From: Triangularia verruculosa
Taxonomy: Eukaryota; Ascomycota; Sordariomycetes; Sordariales; Podosporaceae
Length of the DNA: 64,000 nucleotides
Assembly: GCA_033296885.1 (NCBI GenBank)
Contig: MU863912.1
Coordinates: forward strand, 124,001 to 188,000
Reading direction: 5' to 3'
Shown: positions 45,202 to 57,093 of the stretch, piece by piece
How positions within the stretch are numbered: position 1 is the first letter of the stretch
How the letters are laid out: every line of letters begins with the position of its first letter
Program-made: the position numbers and the translations under genes
The notes under the pieces: model-generated
Databases searched by the model: none
What the model was told of the DNA's origin: nothing
Seen by the model: the letters and a program-made list of their open reading frames with translations, nothing else

Positions 45202-47737
45202 ATGGCAAAAGATTTCCTTCGACACAACATTACACATCAACAAAGCTCTAGAACGGTCAGTTTTTATCTCACAGGATTGTCCCGGCCCGGAAATTTCCCT
45301 ATTCTAATCTATTATCCTATCTTCAGAGAACGCGACTCAGCCATTGTGGTGCAGCTTCAATCACTACAATCCCTGCGGCAAGACCTGGCCATCGTCGAGG
45401 ATCCTTACTTGAACAACATCTGGGACGATGTTTTACGTTTGACGGCGAGTGCGCAGGCAGTAAAGCCACAACAGTACGACTCGCAAATTGGTGACTTGAC
45501 GAGGAGGCTTCGATCCTTCACCGATGAATTTAGTAATTGTCAACGCACATATCAGGTCATTAAGAGCTTGGTTTTTGTAGAGATCCGACGCAGGTTTTCG
45601 TTGATTCCGGAAGCTGAAAATTCCACGAACGAGTGGCTGATGCAGGAGAAGACAGGATTCCGGAAGTGGTTGGAGTCCGGAGATGGCATATTTTGGGTTA
45701 CTGGTAAAGTACGTCTCGAGACCGACCATTGCATATTTTTTCAGTTCATCCGGTCAATCATGTGCTAATTCATCTGGCATTGGAATCAAGGCTGGAAGTG
45801 GCAAATCAACGTTAATGAAGTTCGCATCTGAGCATCATGAAACAGAAAATTGTTTGCACAAATGGGCTGGAACAGAGAAGCTACACCGTGGCAGCTTCTA
45901 TTTTTGGAACCAAGGTTCTGAGCTGCAGAAGTCGGTCGAAGGCCTCCTACGAACCTTTCTCTGTCAAATCTTCAGACACGCACCAGAACTGGTCCCCAAG
46001 GTCTGTGCAAAAGCACCAGATGCATGGACGGTGGGCGAGCTACGAAAGACACTGGAAGCGGTTTTTGATATGGGTTGCATTGCCGCCAAGTTTTGCTTCT
46101 TTATTGATGGCCTGGATGAGTACCATGGCGATGAAGAAGACATCGCCCATCTTTTGTCCTTCCTGTCTCGGCATCATGGCACCATCAAGCTCTGCGTTTC
46201 CAGCCGTCCAAGACCACTGCTGGACGATTTCTTCGATGGCAACCGAAAGACCCTGACGATCAGCGATCACACCAAAGACGACATGCGGAGATATGTTCTG
46301 CATAGACTGCAACCCAACGCCAAGTTTCAGAAATTTCGAGCTTGTGATCCCGTCTGCGGTGAAATCATATCAATAATTGCGGATATCGCAAAGGGCGTTT
46401 GGTTATGGGTGTTTCTTGTCACGCGGGACTTGGTGCGGGCAGTCAATCGCAACGAGGGAATCACTAAACTTCGCGAGATCCTTGATCGATTCCCTGAAGA
46501 CCTAGAAGCCTACTTCAAGTTCATCATCGATGGTGTCCACCCCATTCATAAACAAGATATGGCACGCATCTTCTTGATTACAGTCGAAGAAGTGCAGCCA
46601 CTCCCACTCTTCGCCTTCTCGCTACTTGAGCGTGAGAAGCTGGACCCTTTGTACGCCATGAAGGCCCCGATATCCCCGCTGGTTGGTCTCGCAGCCGACG
46701 AGGTTAAGGTTCAAAAGGACCGCCTGCACAACCGTTGCAGTGACTTGCTCATCGTGGACGACGGGCCGCATCCAGTATTCCTCGACCATCCAGTGGACTT
46801 CTTGCATCGAACAGTGCGGGATTATTTGAGAGATTGTCATTATCAGCAGCTGACCGACATTCTCAAATCACAATTCCAACCTCTCGTTTCTCTTGGGCAC
46901 ATGATGCTCTTTCTTCTCAAGGGATTGCCTCCGATCAACATCCAGAAACCAACACAGATAACACGACTCATTCAAATTGTTGATGAACTTCTCTACTATG
47001 CTCACGAAGCCGAGAAGCTGGATGGCTCCACGACATCGCCTCTTGCCCCCATTTTGGATGAGATGGATAGAGTCTGCACTTTCTTCACGGCTGCATCCAT
47101 GCGCTATCACTGGACCCACCTTCGGGATATGCCCCGTGTTTAGGGGCTCAATGAATACCGGGAGGGAGGCAATTGCAATTTTCTGGCCCTCACAATCCAA
47201 GCACGTCTCACGAAGTATGTCAGAGCACGACTTGATGTTGATCCAGGATGCCTGAAACTCAAAACAGGTAGACCTCTTCTGGATTATGCTCTTCGCCCAC
47301 GAAGAGTCACTCCAGTCACCATGCCTTACCACTCGACGAGGGATGAATGTGCTATCGACATCAAGATGATTCAAATGCTTTTGGAGAATGGTGCTGACCC
47401 GAACCAAAGAGTCCACCTGAACGAGAAAAGAACGGTCTGGGCGCTCTTCCTGGTATCCTGCTATGAATCGACCTCCAGAAATGAAGCCACTCCGCTTTTG
47501 AAGGAGGCGTGGTTCCAGACTTGCAGGTTGATGATTCGGTACAACGCAAGCCCTTCCTGTTGGTTTGACAATAACAAACAAAACCCCTTGAGTGTCCGGA
47601 TAATATTTGCGAAGGTGTTTGGCGAAGAAAAGACGGCACAACTCTTAAACTTGATGGAAGAAGCTATGCTACAGAAGAAGAGAGCGGCGCCATGGCGTTC
47701 ATGGTTACCTTTTTATCACTGGGCTACCTCGAGTTAG
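45202..47737 (+). pseudogene. NACHT-domain NLR gene body with an in-frame stop
   Basis: Exon 45202-45708 (169 codons) begins MAKDFLRHN and contains a helical linker (RERDSAIVVQLQSLQSLRQD). An 82-nt intron (GTACGT, TCAAG) joins 45791 in phase 0, placing Walker A across the junction: GK|AGSGKST (residues 168-176). Walker B is FIDGLDE (273-279), then LCVSSRPRP. The frame stops at TAG 47141-47143 (residue 620), but the same frame continues with LNEYREGGNC, FLALTIQARLTKYV, a TGRPLLDYALRP motif and an ankyrin-like MLLENGADPN, to TAG 47735-47737. The stop is CpA-to-TpA compatible (CAG to TAG), a RIP-type change. It lacks the N-terminal domain, which is at 42200-42649. STAND proteins of this kind act in fungal heteroincompatibility and immunity. 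Confidence 0.75.
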
Positions 47738-48258
47738 TATTGTGGGTAATAGGTAGCACAAATGGGACTCAGAGGTTACTACATATACTGAGCTTATACT
47801 GGCCGGCAGTAGTGATTGTGGCATCTCTTGCTTCGGAAGCCATCCAGCTGAGCAATATTTCTGCCTTCAGGTCACACCAGGATGGCCGAACCTCCGTCAT
47901 GCAATATTTCCAACGCCCAAGGACAGAACGGTGATGCCAAGAGAACAAAGCAATCCTGTACATGCTGACTTTTGAATTTTATGGGAGCTACAGTCAACCC
48001 CTCCATCACCATTGAGTGGCTTGGTTTCGATGCACCACCCTGTAAGCGAGCACACCGTAAGCATTGGCTTCACTTGCTATTCGCTCCAGAAAGCTCAATC
48101 TAAACCATTTTAGGGTTTGATGTTGGCTGATACGAGATAGGTATGCGACCAGTATTCGAATGCGCTGAGGTGCAGAAAATGAGGGGGTTCCTCTACCTAA
48201 TTTCATCAACGCCCCTCCTAGCACTTTCCCGTCGTCACTACCAGCAACATCGTCCAAG
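47738..48258. other. Intergenic between NLR relic and P450 gene
   Basis: No gene seen. The right half presumably holds the P450 promoter; there is no clear TATA box. Confidence 0.4.
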
Positions 48259-50108
48259 ATGGCGACCACCGTCGCAATCAATGAATGGATCACCGAGCGC
48301 CCCTACACCGCAGCGATTATTCTCGTCACTGTAATCATCCTCCCAGTCCTCACCATCTTGCACAACCAAGATGACGAAACCGCCGCCCCCAAGCTCCCTT
48401 CCACCATCCCCTATGTCACCAACACATACCACTACATGACAAACATGAGAACCTTTCTCGATCGCTCCCGGTAACCACCTCCCCATTTCCCTTCTCTCCC
48501 CTTCCTCTCTCCCAACTAATTCCCACCGCAGAGCCCACCTCGCCAGAACCTCCAAAAACATCCTCAGCTTCCACCTCACACCCCTCATCAAGGTCTACCT
48601 CATCACATCCCCTCGCCACATTCAAGCCCTCTTTCGCCCTTCCCTCCCCATCTCCTCCGACAAGTTCTTCCACATGATCTATGAGAACCTCTGGGGCGCC
48701 CCCCTACCCGACCGCGAAAAGTTCCTCAACGATAAATCCGGTCGCGGGAAGGTTCCCCTCCCGGGATATGAGAACACCCCGCCCGACCAGAGGTACTTTG
48801 CGGCGCTGCACGCGATCTTCCACGACCACCTCGCCGCGACGGCAAAGGCGAATATGCTTTCGGAGAAGTATCAGGAGTTTTTTGGGGAGGAGTTGGAGGG
48901 AAGGTTTCCGGTATGTACTTTTTCTTCGGTAATGTTTGGAGGGAAGAAGTTAACTGACTGGACTGTCGTAGCTTGGGAAACCCGTCGTTGAAGGCGTTAT
49001 CCACCTGCTCAATACCCACATGGCCAACGCTGCGATAGCTACTGTCGCAGGTAAGGGGATCATGAACCGGTGGCCGAAATTGGTGGACTGGCTGTGGGAG
49101 TTTGACAAAGTCGCGGCGGGTCTGGTTTGGGGCTTGCCGCGGTGGTTGAATCGCTCTGCTCTCCAGACCCGCGACAGCTTCCGGGATGCTTGCGGGCAGT
49201 ATGTCGAGGAGGTGCTGGCGAGCGGGTACGATCTGGAAGGCGAGCAGGCGGGGTGGGAGCCGATACTTGGCTCGAGCTTCCAGCGGGAAATGGTGCGCTG
49301 GATGAAGCGTACTGGTTTCAGCAAGGAGGCGATCGGGGGCTCGATTATGGTAACGATGCTGTTTGGAACCAACGCGAATAGCATACCGGTCGCAACGTGG
49401 TGTTTGATAGAGGTCATCAAGGACAAGAGTCTGCTTGAGGCAGTCCGTGAGGAGGTGATGACGACAGTGGAAACCGACGCTGGAACTGGAGCGCGCACCA
49501 TCAACCTGCAGAGGCTGCTGGCCTTGCCGCTTTTGCAGTCCATCTACGTCGAATGCATGCGCCTTCATGTGTCGATGAACGTCACGCGTGAGGTAACGGC
49601 ACCCTTGGACCTCAGTGGTTTCAAACTGGAAAAGGGGTCCCTGATGCAAGCCGCGACCGAGATATCCCATCTCGACGAGGGTGTCTGGGGCGACAAGGAA
49701 CATCCCGCTTCTGAGTTCTGGGCAGAAAGACACATTAGATACACGGAGGAGACGGATGAGAAGGGCCAGTTGAGACGTGTACCTCATTTCTCAATGGCAG
49801 GGAGGCAGAATGATTGGTTTCCCTATGGTAAGCACGAAAACCCTCTGACTCTACATGCTGACGCTAACATATCTATCCTACGCCTAGGGGGTGGTGTTTC
49901 GATCTGTCCCGGCAGACACTTTGCCAAGCAGGAGATCATGCTGACAACAGCCATCATTGTGGCGAGATTTGATCTGGAGTTGGTCGAATGGGTGAACAAA
50001 GACGGCAGTTCCTCCAGCAGGCCGGCGAAGAATGATGACAAGTATGCCGGCGCAGCTTCTGTGCCGCCTGATCGTGAAATGAAGGTGCGATTCACGCGGC
50101 GATGGTGA
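48259..50108 (+). CDS. Cytochrome P450, membrane-anchored, four exons
   Basis: Exons 48259-48470, 48532-48910, 48972-49827 and 49888-50108 give 555 residues. The N-terminus has a single anchor (residues about 17-35). The I-helix region reads FGTNANSIPVATW, the ExxR motif is ECMR (YVECMRL), and the heme loop FPYGGGVSICPGRHFA has its cysteine at residue 489. The GGGVSICPGR form and the long C-terminal part are like CYP7/8-related fungal P450s (often annotated cholesterol 7-alpha-monooxygenase-like), but the substrate is unknown. Introns are 60-61 nt. The third intron falls inside the heme loop and is 60 nt with no stop in frame, so retention would insert 20 residues before the cysteine. No other secondary-metabolite gene is adjacent. 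Confidence 0.9.
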
Positions 50109-51863
50109 TGGTGGTTTTCTTGTCAGATTCGGCCCCACGAGAGAGCATCCTGTGGGTAGGTGAGGATCTATTTGCAATTATTCAAGCTGGTGGACCGAAG
50201 ATGGTGTACATAGCCGTGCCACAGACACCTCGCTGTGATGGAATTGTTGGAATTGCAATGGGCAACGTCTTACATGCACTGAACTAGAGCTTGAGTTTTG
50301 TCAGTGACACGGATCAAAGTATACATGGGCAGGAAGTTCAGCATGCTCAAGCAATCACTATCTACATTGACTCGTAGAGAAGCCCCCAAGCATCTGAACA
50401 AGGACAACTGCCGAACCAAACAAATGCCGTAGGCAATAGTGGAGGACAGCAAAGAGGTGATGACATGTGATGCCCATATCGACAGCGTGCATCCAGAGGA
50501 GATTTGAGCAACTGGCGCCAACCGGTGAAATCCTGTAAACAACCATGTGGTGGCCAGTACACCTAGTTAGTACTGTCTGCCAGTTGTTCGGCAAAGACGC
50601 CTCTGGCCATCCATAATGATGATGGTTGTCGGTCGAGGTGGCGGCGAGTCAATCAGTCAAAGCAGTAATTATTGATCACTCCAAACACTGGCAATGGCGA
50701 TAGAAACTCATTCCCACCCCTCTCTCACTTCTCACCAGGAATAGACCATCCGCATGTCAAACCTGTCAAACCTCAACCACCATCTTCCTCGGTGCCGAAC
50801 AGGCCCACCACAATGACGACGACAACACCAAAATTCGGTATCACAAAAATCAATAAGGACACCTTTCAACCCAACCCACCCAAAAGCCCAATGGTGTGGG
50901 GGGAGCACAAACCTCAAGTACAAAAAACCCTCTCACTCTTGGCAAGCCTCCCCAATAGCGTATCTAATAGACCGTTTCAGCAGGTCGATATCACCAACCC
51001 AGTAGTCTTCCCGAATATTCCGCGCCGATCCAGAAGGTAGCACCGAGTAAACCAATGCCGAAGTAAAGCCTAGATAGGCACTCAATCTGAAGCGAACTTG
51101 TGCAGACAACATGCACTGCCGACCCTCCCCACGCGATCACGTTTCAGAATTGACTGCAACCCCGGTCGGCCAGTATCCGCCAATTGCTGTGGTTCACGAG
51201 CATGAAGACCCCCTCTTCAACGGGCAGTGTAGCCTCCGTGGTTGCATCCAACACAGAGACTTGCAGCGGCCGATCAATGCGGGGTACTAAAGTTAGACAA
51301 ATCCTCTCGAACACTTACCCACCACTGCCCACCTACCTACCTACCTACAACAGTCACCAAAACGGATACATCAGACGGGCGGACCAGACGGGTCATCTGG
51401 TCCGCGATCTACCTGTCGGTGGTGGGGCAGCTTTCTTCCATTGGCTAAGCCGATAGGACGCACTTTCAGCTTGCGGAAGGAGGCAACTTTGAGCGGACAT
51501 ATTGTTAGCTGTCAGCCTACACATTATTGTGCCGATCTCTGGTCCAGAGGCGAAGGACTTTCCGTTCCGGCATTCCAGCGGCACACACCAGTCTCAGTGG
51601 CTTTCTCGTCCTAGAAGGTGTCGGTCAGAATGGGGCCTAGTGTAACCGGGAGAGAGGCAGAGAGAGTCGGAGATATGGGTCCAGATGCCACATCGTATAT
51701 ACCCCCCTCGGCGCACTGCCGCTGGGCAGCTGGTGTCTGTTCCTCTGGGAGAGTTGCGCGCCAAAACGCAGCGTCAGAACAGGAACGACTCGTCATGACC
51801 TGTCCAGCATCCTCATGATACCGATTTGAGCCGAGGTTTAGGGGGTGAGACGACAGCGACAAG
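50109..51863. other. Intergenic, 1.75 kb, no supported gene
   Basis: Only short motif-free ORFs. A CCTA microsatellite lies near 51335-51352. A plus-strand frame at 50812-51040 starts at a plausible ATG but has no homology-like feature. The right end holds the promoter of the DUF3433 gene. Confidence 0.4.
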
Positions 51864-54738
51864 ATGTTTCAGGACCCTTCTCATCAGTCATGGCGGGCAG
51901 GGGACAGCTCTGTGGTCCTGACACATCCGTCTCCGCTCAGCCAAGCGGGCAGCTGGAGGGACTATGAAAGAGACTTCAAGCCCGAGATCCGGGCAAAACC
52001 AGGCAACATGGCTCCCCGCAGGATGGCGTCCCTGCGTCGGATCGCGCCGCCAGACTACAAGCCGGCGCCGTTGAGGAGGTGGTTTCTGGTGGTACTCATC
52101 GTGGTGATGCTGGTCTGTATCGTCCTCCTCGAGTGTGCGTGCCAGTTTCTGCCAACCGAGGGAGACAAGAGGATCATACCGGAGATCAACAAGAGCCCCA
52201 CCGGCAAGGTCAATAACACTCCGGTAGATATTGACAGTCCGCCATTGCTGCAGCCTAGACAGCAACTGTCGAAACGACTGCTGCGGAACGCAACCCTGGA
52301 CGACGACGGGGGAAACTCTCCAGATAACTCGCCAGCTGCAGTTGTCCCGGTCACCACTCTAAGCCCTTCACCGACACCATCAGATATACCCAAGCCTACG
52401 GTGATAATCGGTGGCCCGCCGACAGAGAACGCACCAAACGTTGATACCGACACTTTATCCACAGCACAAACCACAGGGGCAAGTGCTGAGCCATCGATAA
52501 CTGAGCCCGCCTTTGCGGATATTGGTACGATAACTGTCACAGAACCCGCCACCAAAGCCTTCACCTCCACCTCAACGGACGATGGCCTCCCGCCAATCAT
52601 CCCCGGCGGCGGTAACTTCGGCCAGGACGGCGACCAAACCATCACCAGAGGCCCGCCAGATAACAACCCTGCCGGCTTCATTGGCATCGTTGTTCTTCCC
52701 TCCACCACCCTAGATGAAGTCGTCTCCACCATCACCAAAGAGACAACCATCACTGGAGTAGCAGCAACAACAACAGTAACAGGCATCACAACCGAGAGCG
52801 GCCTCATCCTCTCCTTCACCGAGACCCGGACCGTCGACCAAGTTGTGACTTTGGTGCCATCACCGACGACAATCTTCAATGTCGTGACACCGGTGTCCCC
52901 ATCGTTTGTTACGGTATCAGTGGTGACATTGACGGATGAGAATGGGGACCCGACTGCCACGGTTGCCAGCACCCCTCCACCTGTGTTCTCGCCCGATGTT
53001 GTCACCGAGACAGACTCAAGAGGCGTCCCGACTTTAACGATCACCACCAATGTCATGGTACCTCCCAGAACAAAGGTCATCACCAACTTCCAGGGTGTCC
53101 CAACAGCAACTGTCACCGAGTTCCCGACCATCCCCACAGACAACGCCGAGCCGCAGGCAGAAGTGTCAGTATACTACATCTCCCAAGGGCAGTACTTTAT
53201 CGGCTTCTTTCTTCCCACCATCCTAGCTGTGATGCTCGCAATCCCCATCCGAATGATCGACATGGCGGCAAAGCAATACCAGCCCTGGCACGCCTTGACT
53301 CAACGCATGGGTGTTCCTGCGGAAGAGTCTCTGTGCCTGCGGACCAGCGGCTTCCACGGAATCGTGTCGAGTTTCAAGGCCGTAGCCACCGGCCAGATGC
53401 TGATGCTATTGACGACACTGTTGACGGTTGCCTCGGTCTTCTTGGTCCCGTTGTCTGCCGAGGCCGTGGCCCTCAAGCTCCATGGTTCCTGCTCGCCCAC
53501 AGACTTCACCGGATGCGCCATGACTCTCGGCGTCTTCCTCGGCCCAGCCCGAGCAACCACCGCTCTCCTGAGTTTCATGGTCGTCCTCCTGATCTTGATC
53601 CTCCTGGTCCTCCGCAAATGGCGCACAGGCGTCGCCGCCAACCCCTGGACCATCGCCGGCATGGGCTCGTTGGCAACCAACAGGGAAACCCGCGCTGCCT
53701 TTTGCTCCCTCCCACCGGACAAGGGTAAAGGTCTGAGCCACTCCAAACTCGTGTCCGGCTTTGGCGACCGCACCTTCCGACTAGGCCACTTCTTCAACCA
53801 CTACGGCATCCCCGAATACGGCATCATGGCTAGCCGCGCAAACGTCACCGTCGTCCGTCCCGACCGACCCAACAGCGTAAGCACAGGCACCACCTCCCCC
53901 CAACACGAACTTCTGGGGGGCCAAAACTCCAACGCAAAGGCCGAGCGCCACCTGCCCTTCCTGATGCTGTCGTACAGCGGCCGAATTGCCTTTCTGCTTC
54001 CCCTAACAGGCATCATGGTCGTGGTGCTCTACTACAACAACACCGGCGGCGACACCGGCTTCGAGCGGTTCATGAGCACGCAAAACTTTGGCGTCCGATC
54101 GCTGTTCACCCTGATGGGCGTGGGGATAACCCTGTTCTGGAGCGCATTTTTCACCAGTAAGCATTTCACATCGCAACACCATGTGACAAACTCACTGACA
54201 CGTCAAACCTGCAACAGGCCTAGCCATCCTCAGCCCCTACCACCTCATGTCCCAATCCCCCAGACCAGCCCACCAATCCATCACCCTCTCCCCACCAATG
54301 AACGCCTTCTCCGGTATCTATAGCGCGATAAAACGCAGGCACATCTTCCTCATCATCGTCGCCGCCACCGCAATCCTCGCCGAGTTCCTCCCCATCCTAC
54401 TCAATAATGTCCCGTTCCGGGTAACGCAGACATTCATCGCCTCTCGCGTGTGCACTTGGCTTGCGGTGGCCATCATGAGCACCATGTGGATCGTCGTCGC
54501 GGCAAGCTTCTTTGTCAAGTGGCCGCACATGCCCGTTGACCCGAGCACCGTCGCAGGCGCGATGTATTACGTCTGCGACTCGTGGATGCTGTGGAGTCTG
54601 GAGGGGCTGAGCCAAGTGCCCAAGGAGGAGCGCGATCGCAGGGTGCAGGAGGTGGGGATGCAGTACGGGTTTGGGAATATTGTTGGGCAGTCCGGGAAGA
54701 AGAGGGTGGGTGTGGATGGGGTGAAGGAGTTTGCATAG
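51864..54738 (+). CDS. DUF3433 integral membrane protein, 937 residues
   Basis: Exons 51864-54156 and 54218-54738 joined in phase 1 (61-nt intron, GTAAGC/ACAG). A first membrane segment lies at about 71-93. Residues about 110-420 are Ser/Thr/Pro-rich, with VTLTDENGDPTATV, TETDSRGVPTLTI and NFQGVPTATV repeats, typical of the luminal or extracellular part. After about residue 430 comes a second half with YFIGFFLPTILAVMLAIPIR, the DUF3433 core with several further membrane segments (around 505-530, 560-590, 700-720, 740-760) and the conserved LAILSPYHLM after the intron. A second DUF3433-like unit lies C-terminal. Function is unknown; fungal members are often large and glycosylated. Start ATG 51864 is the only one giving the full charged N-terminus. 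Confidence 0.85.
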
Positions 54739-55158
54739 TGACGGGGCAACAACAGCATGCGGGGAATGGGCAAATAGAGAATACGATTGTACATAGAGAT
54801 GACGATATGAAACAATGATGAGATGATGTTTTTTTGTTGTTTTTGAGAATGGCATTTTGGGAGGACAGGGGATCCTGAGGTTGCTCCAGTTGCATTTCCC
54901 CACGCCAAGAGGTGCCTACCGGGGCCCAACTGGGGCTCGTCGATCACCCGCCAGGTGCCGGGGCTGGTGAAGCCCCACATCGACTGCAGCCTATAGACTG
55001 TGGTTGCTTCGGCGTGCTGCCATGAGTGCGGGATGCCTTTGATAAAGGTAGACTACACATTGTACATGCTTATTTTCCATGTATATATGATCTCATACAG
55101 GCTCCGGAGGCTGGTCTAAGAAAAATCCAAAGATTGGTCCTGTCAGCTTCCAACTCCC
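54739..55158. other. Convergent intergenic gap, no gene seen
   Basis: Space between the ends of the plus-strand DUF3433 gene and the minus-strand zinc-finger gene. No coding features. Confidence 0.5.
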
Positions 55159-57093
55159 TCACGCTTCGTCTGGCATAGGCGTTTGACATGCACCGTCTGC
55201 CCTCACACCTGCGTCGCCGAATATGCTCTTCCTCTCGCCTCCCCCTACTTTGGCGCCCTGTGTTCCATTCTGTTTATTTCCTGTCCCGTTTTCGTCCGCC
55301 TGCCCCTTTTCCTTTTGTCCACCAGCACCATTCGACCCAGAAGCAAAAAGCTGCTTCACATCCTCAACCTTCCTCTCCCACCTCCTCCGCTTCTTCTCAC
55401 CTTCCCTCCCCCACACTTCCGGCCTCTTCTCCAACCCCTGACATTTCCAGCATTTCCTCGTCTCCTCATCAAAAGGCCTTTCCGTGCTGAAGCAGCTCTG
55501 ACAGTGGACACCACACAGATACTTGTCACAGTCCGGGGCCCGACAAGTCGGATTCCACGAGTGATCCTGACCGAGATGATACCCCCCACACCGACACCTC
55601 TTCAAACGACAGTCTCTCCCAGCATGAGAGTTTCGTATCCCGCACATGCAGCACCGATACGTGCACGTCATGGCGTTGCCCCTGTGCTTCTCCGGGTTTG
55701 GATGTCCGCAACCAGGGCGGCATTTCACGTAGCACCTTTTCGCCGTGTGGTAAACGGGAAAAGGCAGGCACTTGCACCTGTTATTCCTCGCCGCGGGGCA
55801 ATCCGGGGCAAAATGCCTCTCCTCTTCTTCGTCTGGCAACAACTCTTCTTCGATGATATTTGCGTATATCATGTCTTGAAAGTACTCGTACTCTCCCGGT
55901 GACCAGTGCCCACAGTGACCACATGGCATCGCGCATTCCGACATGGTGTGGTCCTCATCACTACAATTCTCGCAGGGGAAACAACGTGGCTCTGTCGTGG
56001 ATTCTTCCACAGCGGGATTCCGGGGTTTGTTGTTGCGCTGTCGAAGATCCAGATCCCAATCAAACATGTCCTGTATCCGACCTCGGCTGAGACTTCGTCT
56101 TCGCGATTTCTTATCCAGCTGGGAAAGCTTCATAGCCGGAACAGGGATTTCCCGTCCTACGTTGACACCGATGAAAATAATCGAGCTCCACAACCTAGGC
56201 GGCGGCTCGCTGAAGCACCGCCGACCGCGATCGCCCTCCCTTGGTATCCTGTGCGCCCCTCTGCCCCGCCATCGCTTCTGATCAGTCTCCAGCCTAATCT
56301 TGTCTTCGCCGTCCCTGAAAAGAAGGGGAAACTGGACAAACTCGCGATTCTTCCTCCCGTACCTATTCCGGGGCCAATGAACCCTGCGGGTGTACATAAA
56401 ACCGGCATCCCTGTCGTATATCGGTCTAGCCCGTGGGTGCAACCCATGGGGCATGTGATAATCCCTCGTGAACTCGCCAATCTCTTGCTTCCCATCGTAC
56501 AGACCCACTACGTGCTCCTTTGGCTGTTGACCAGTGTTCCCCTCCGCCCGAGGGAATCCGACCTGCTTCCGATCCCAGTTCACAGCGCTCATGAAGTCGC
56601 CTCCCAGAAACTTGCCTCGCGTCTTTTCCGTGTTGGGCACAGGTCGCGGGTGCGTCTGGCTCATGACCCGGGCGAAATAAGTCGACACGGATAAAGCGTG
56701 GAACGAGATGCAATCCATCTCGCGGTGGAAGCGCTCAACAGCCGACAGTACAATGTCTCCCAGTGTATAACCCGCTCCAAAGAGTCCCCTGTACGGCAGA
56801 GGAGATCTGCTGCTGGGCCATCCGTGAAGAGATGTGATGGCCTTGAACCGAGGGGGGTCGACTTGCTGAAGTTTTCTCAGCGCGACGTCCCAGGCGAGAT
56901 CCGTATGTGAGCCAATTGGACTACCGTATAACTGAGCCATCTCTGGGGAAGGGTACATGAAATCTTGCAGGATGTCGGCGACCAGTAAATGCAACTCGGT
57001 GACGGGGATGTGTGAGTAGCGTTCAAAGGGCGTAGCCCCGGGAATGTCCAGAGGATAGTGGCTGACATGGCCGTTATTAGCTGACCGGGACAT
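55159..57093 (-). CDS. Cysteine-rich zinc-knuckle-type protein, 644 residues
   Basis: A single exon starting at ATG 57093 (MSRSANNG). The N-terminal half has no recognised fold. From about residue 385 come repeated Cys/His clusters: CENCSDEDHTMSECAMPCGHC, HFAPDCPAARNNRCKC, CRPGCGHPNPEKH, CCMCGIRNSHAGRDC, CRCGGYHLGQDH and CGVHCQSC. Several have the CxxC..H..C spacing of zinc knuckles, so about five to six zinc-binding units are likely. The C-terminus is Lys/Arg/Gly rich and disordered. The pattern fits nucleic-acid-binding proteins but a specific role cannot be assigned. It is convergent with the DUF3433 gene. Confidence 0.72.
   Translation of the reverse strand: MSRSANNGHVSHYPLDIPGATPFERYSHIPVTELHLLVADILQDFMYPSPEMAQLYGSPIGSHTDLAWDVALRKLQQVDPPRFKAITSLHGWPSSRSPLPYRGLFGAGYTLGDIVLSAVERFHREMDCISFHALSVSTYFARVMSQTHPRPVPNTEKTRGKFLGGDFMSAVNWDRKQVGFPRAEGNTGQQPKEHVVGLYDGKQEIGEFTRDYHMPHGLHPRARPIYDRDAGFMYTRRVHWPRNRYGRKNREFVQFPLLFRDGEDKIRLETDQKRWRGRGAHRIPREGDRGRRCFSEPPPRLWSSIIFIGVNVGREIPVPAMKLSQLDKKSRRRSLSRGRIQDMFDWDLDLRQRNNKPRNPAVEESTTEPRCFPCENCSDEDHTMSECAMPCGHCGHWSPGEYEYFQDMIYANIIEEELLPDEEEERHFAPDCPAARNNRCKCLPFPVYHTAKRCYVKCRPGCGHPNPEKHRGNAMTCTYRCCMCGIRNSHAGRDCRLKRCRCGGYHLGQDHSWNPTCRAPDCDKYLCGVHCQSCFSTERPFDEETRKCWKCQGLEKRPEVWGREGEKKRRRWERKVEDVKQLFASGSNGAGGQKEKGQADENGTGNKQNGTQGAKVGGGERKSIFGDAGVRADGACQTPMPDEA

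Noticed and set aside
48726..49787. 353-codon minus-strand open frame
   Set aside because: It is antisense to the P450 gene, which has all family motifs and proper introns.
50812..51040. 75-codon plus-strand ORF starting MTTTTPKFG
   Set aside because: Acceptable start context but no motif, intron or homology-like feature; too weak to call.
52055..53143. 362-codon minus-strand open frame
   Set aside because: Antisense to the Thr-rich repeat part of the DUF3433 gene; its Val/Ser-rich composition is a mirror effect.
55906..56694. 262-codon plus-strand open frame
   Set aside because: Antisense to the zinc-knuckle gene and without domain features.
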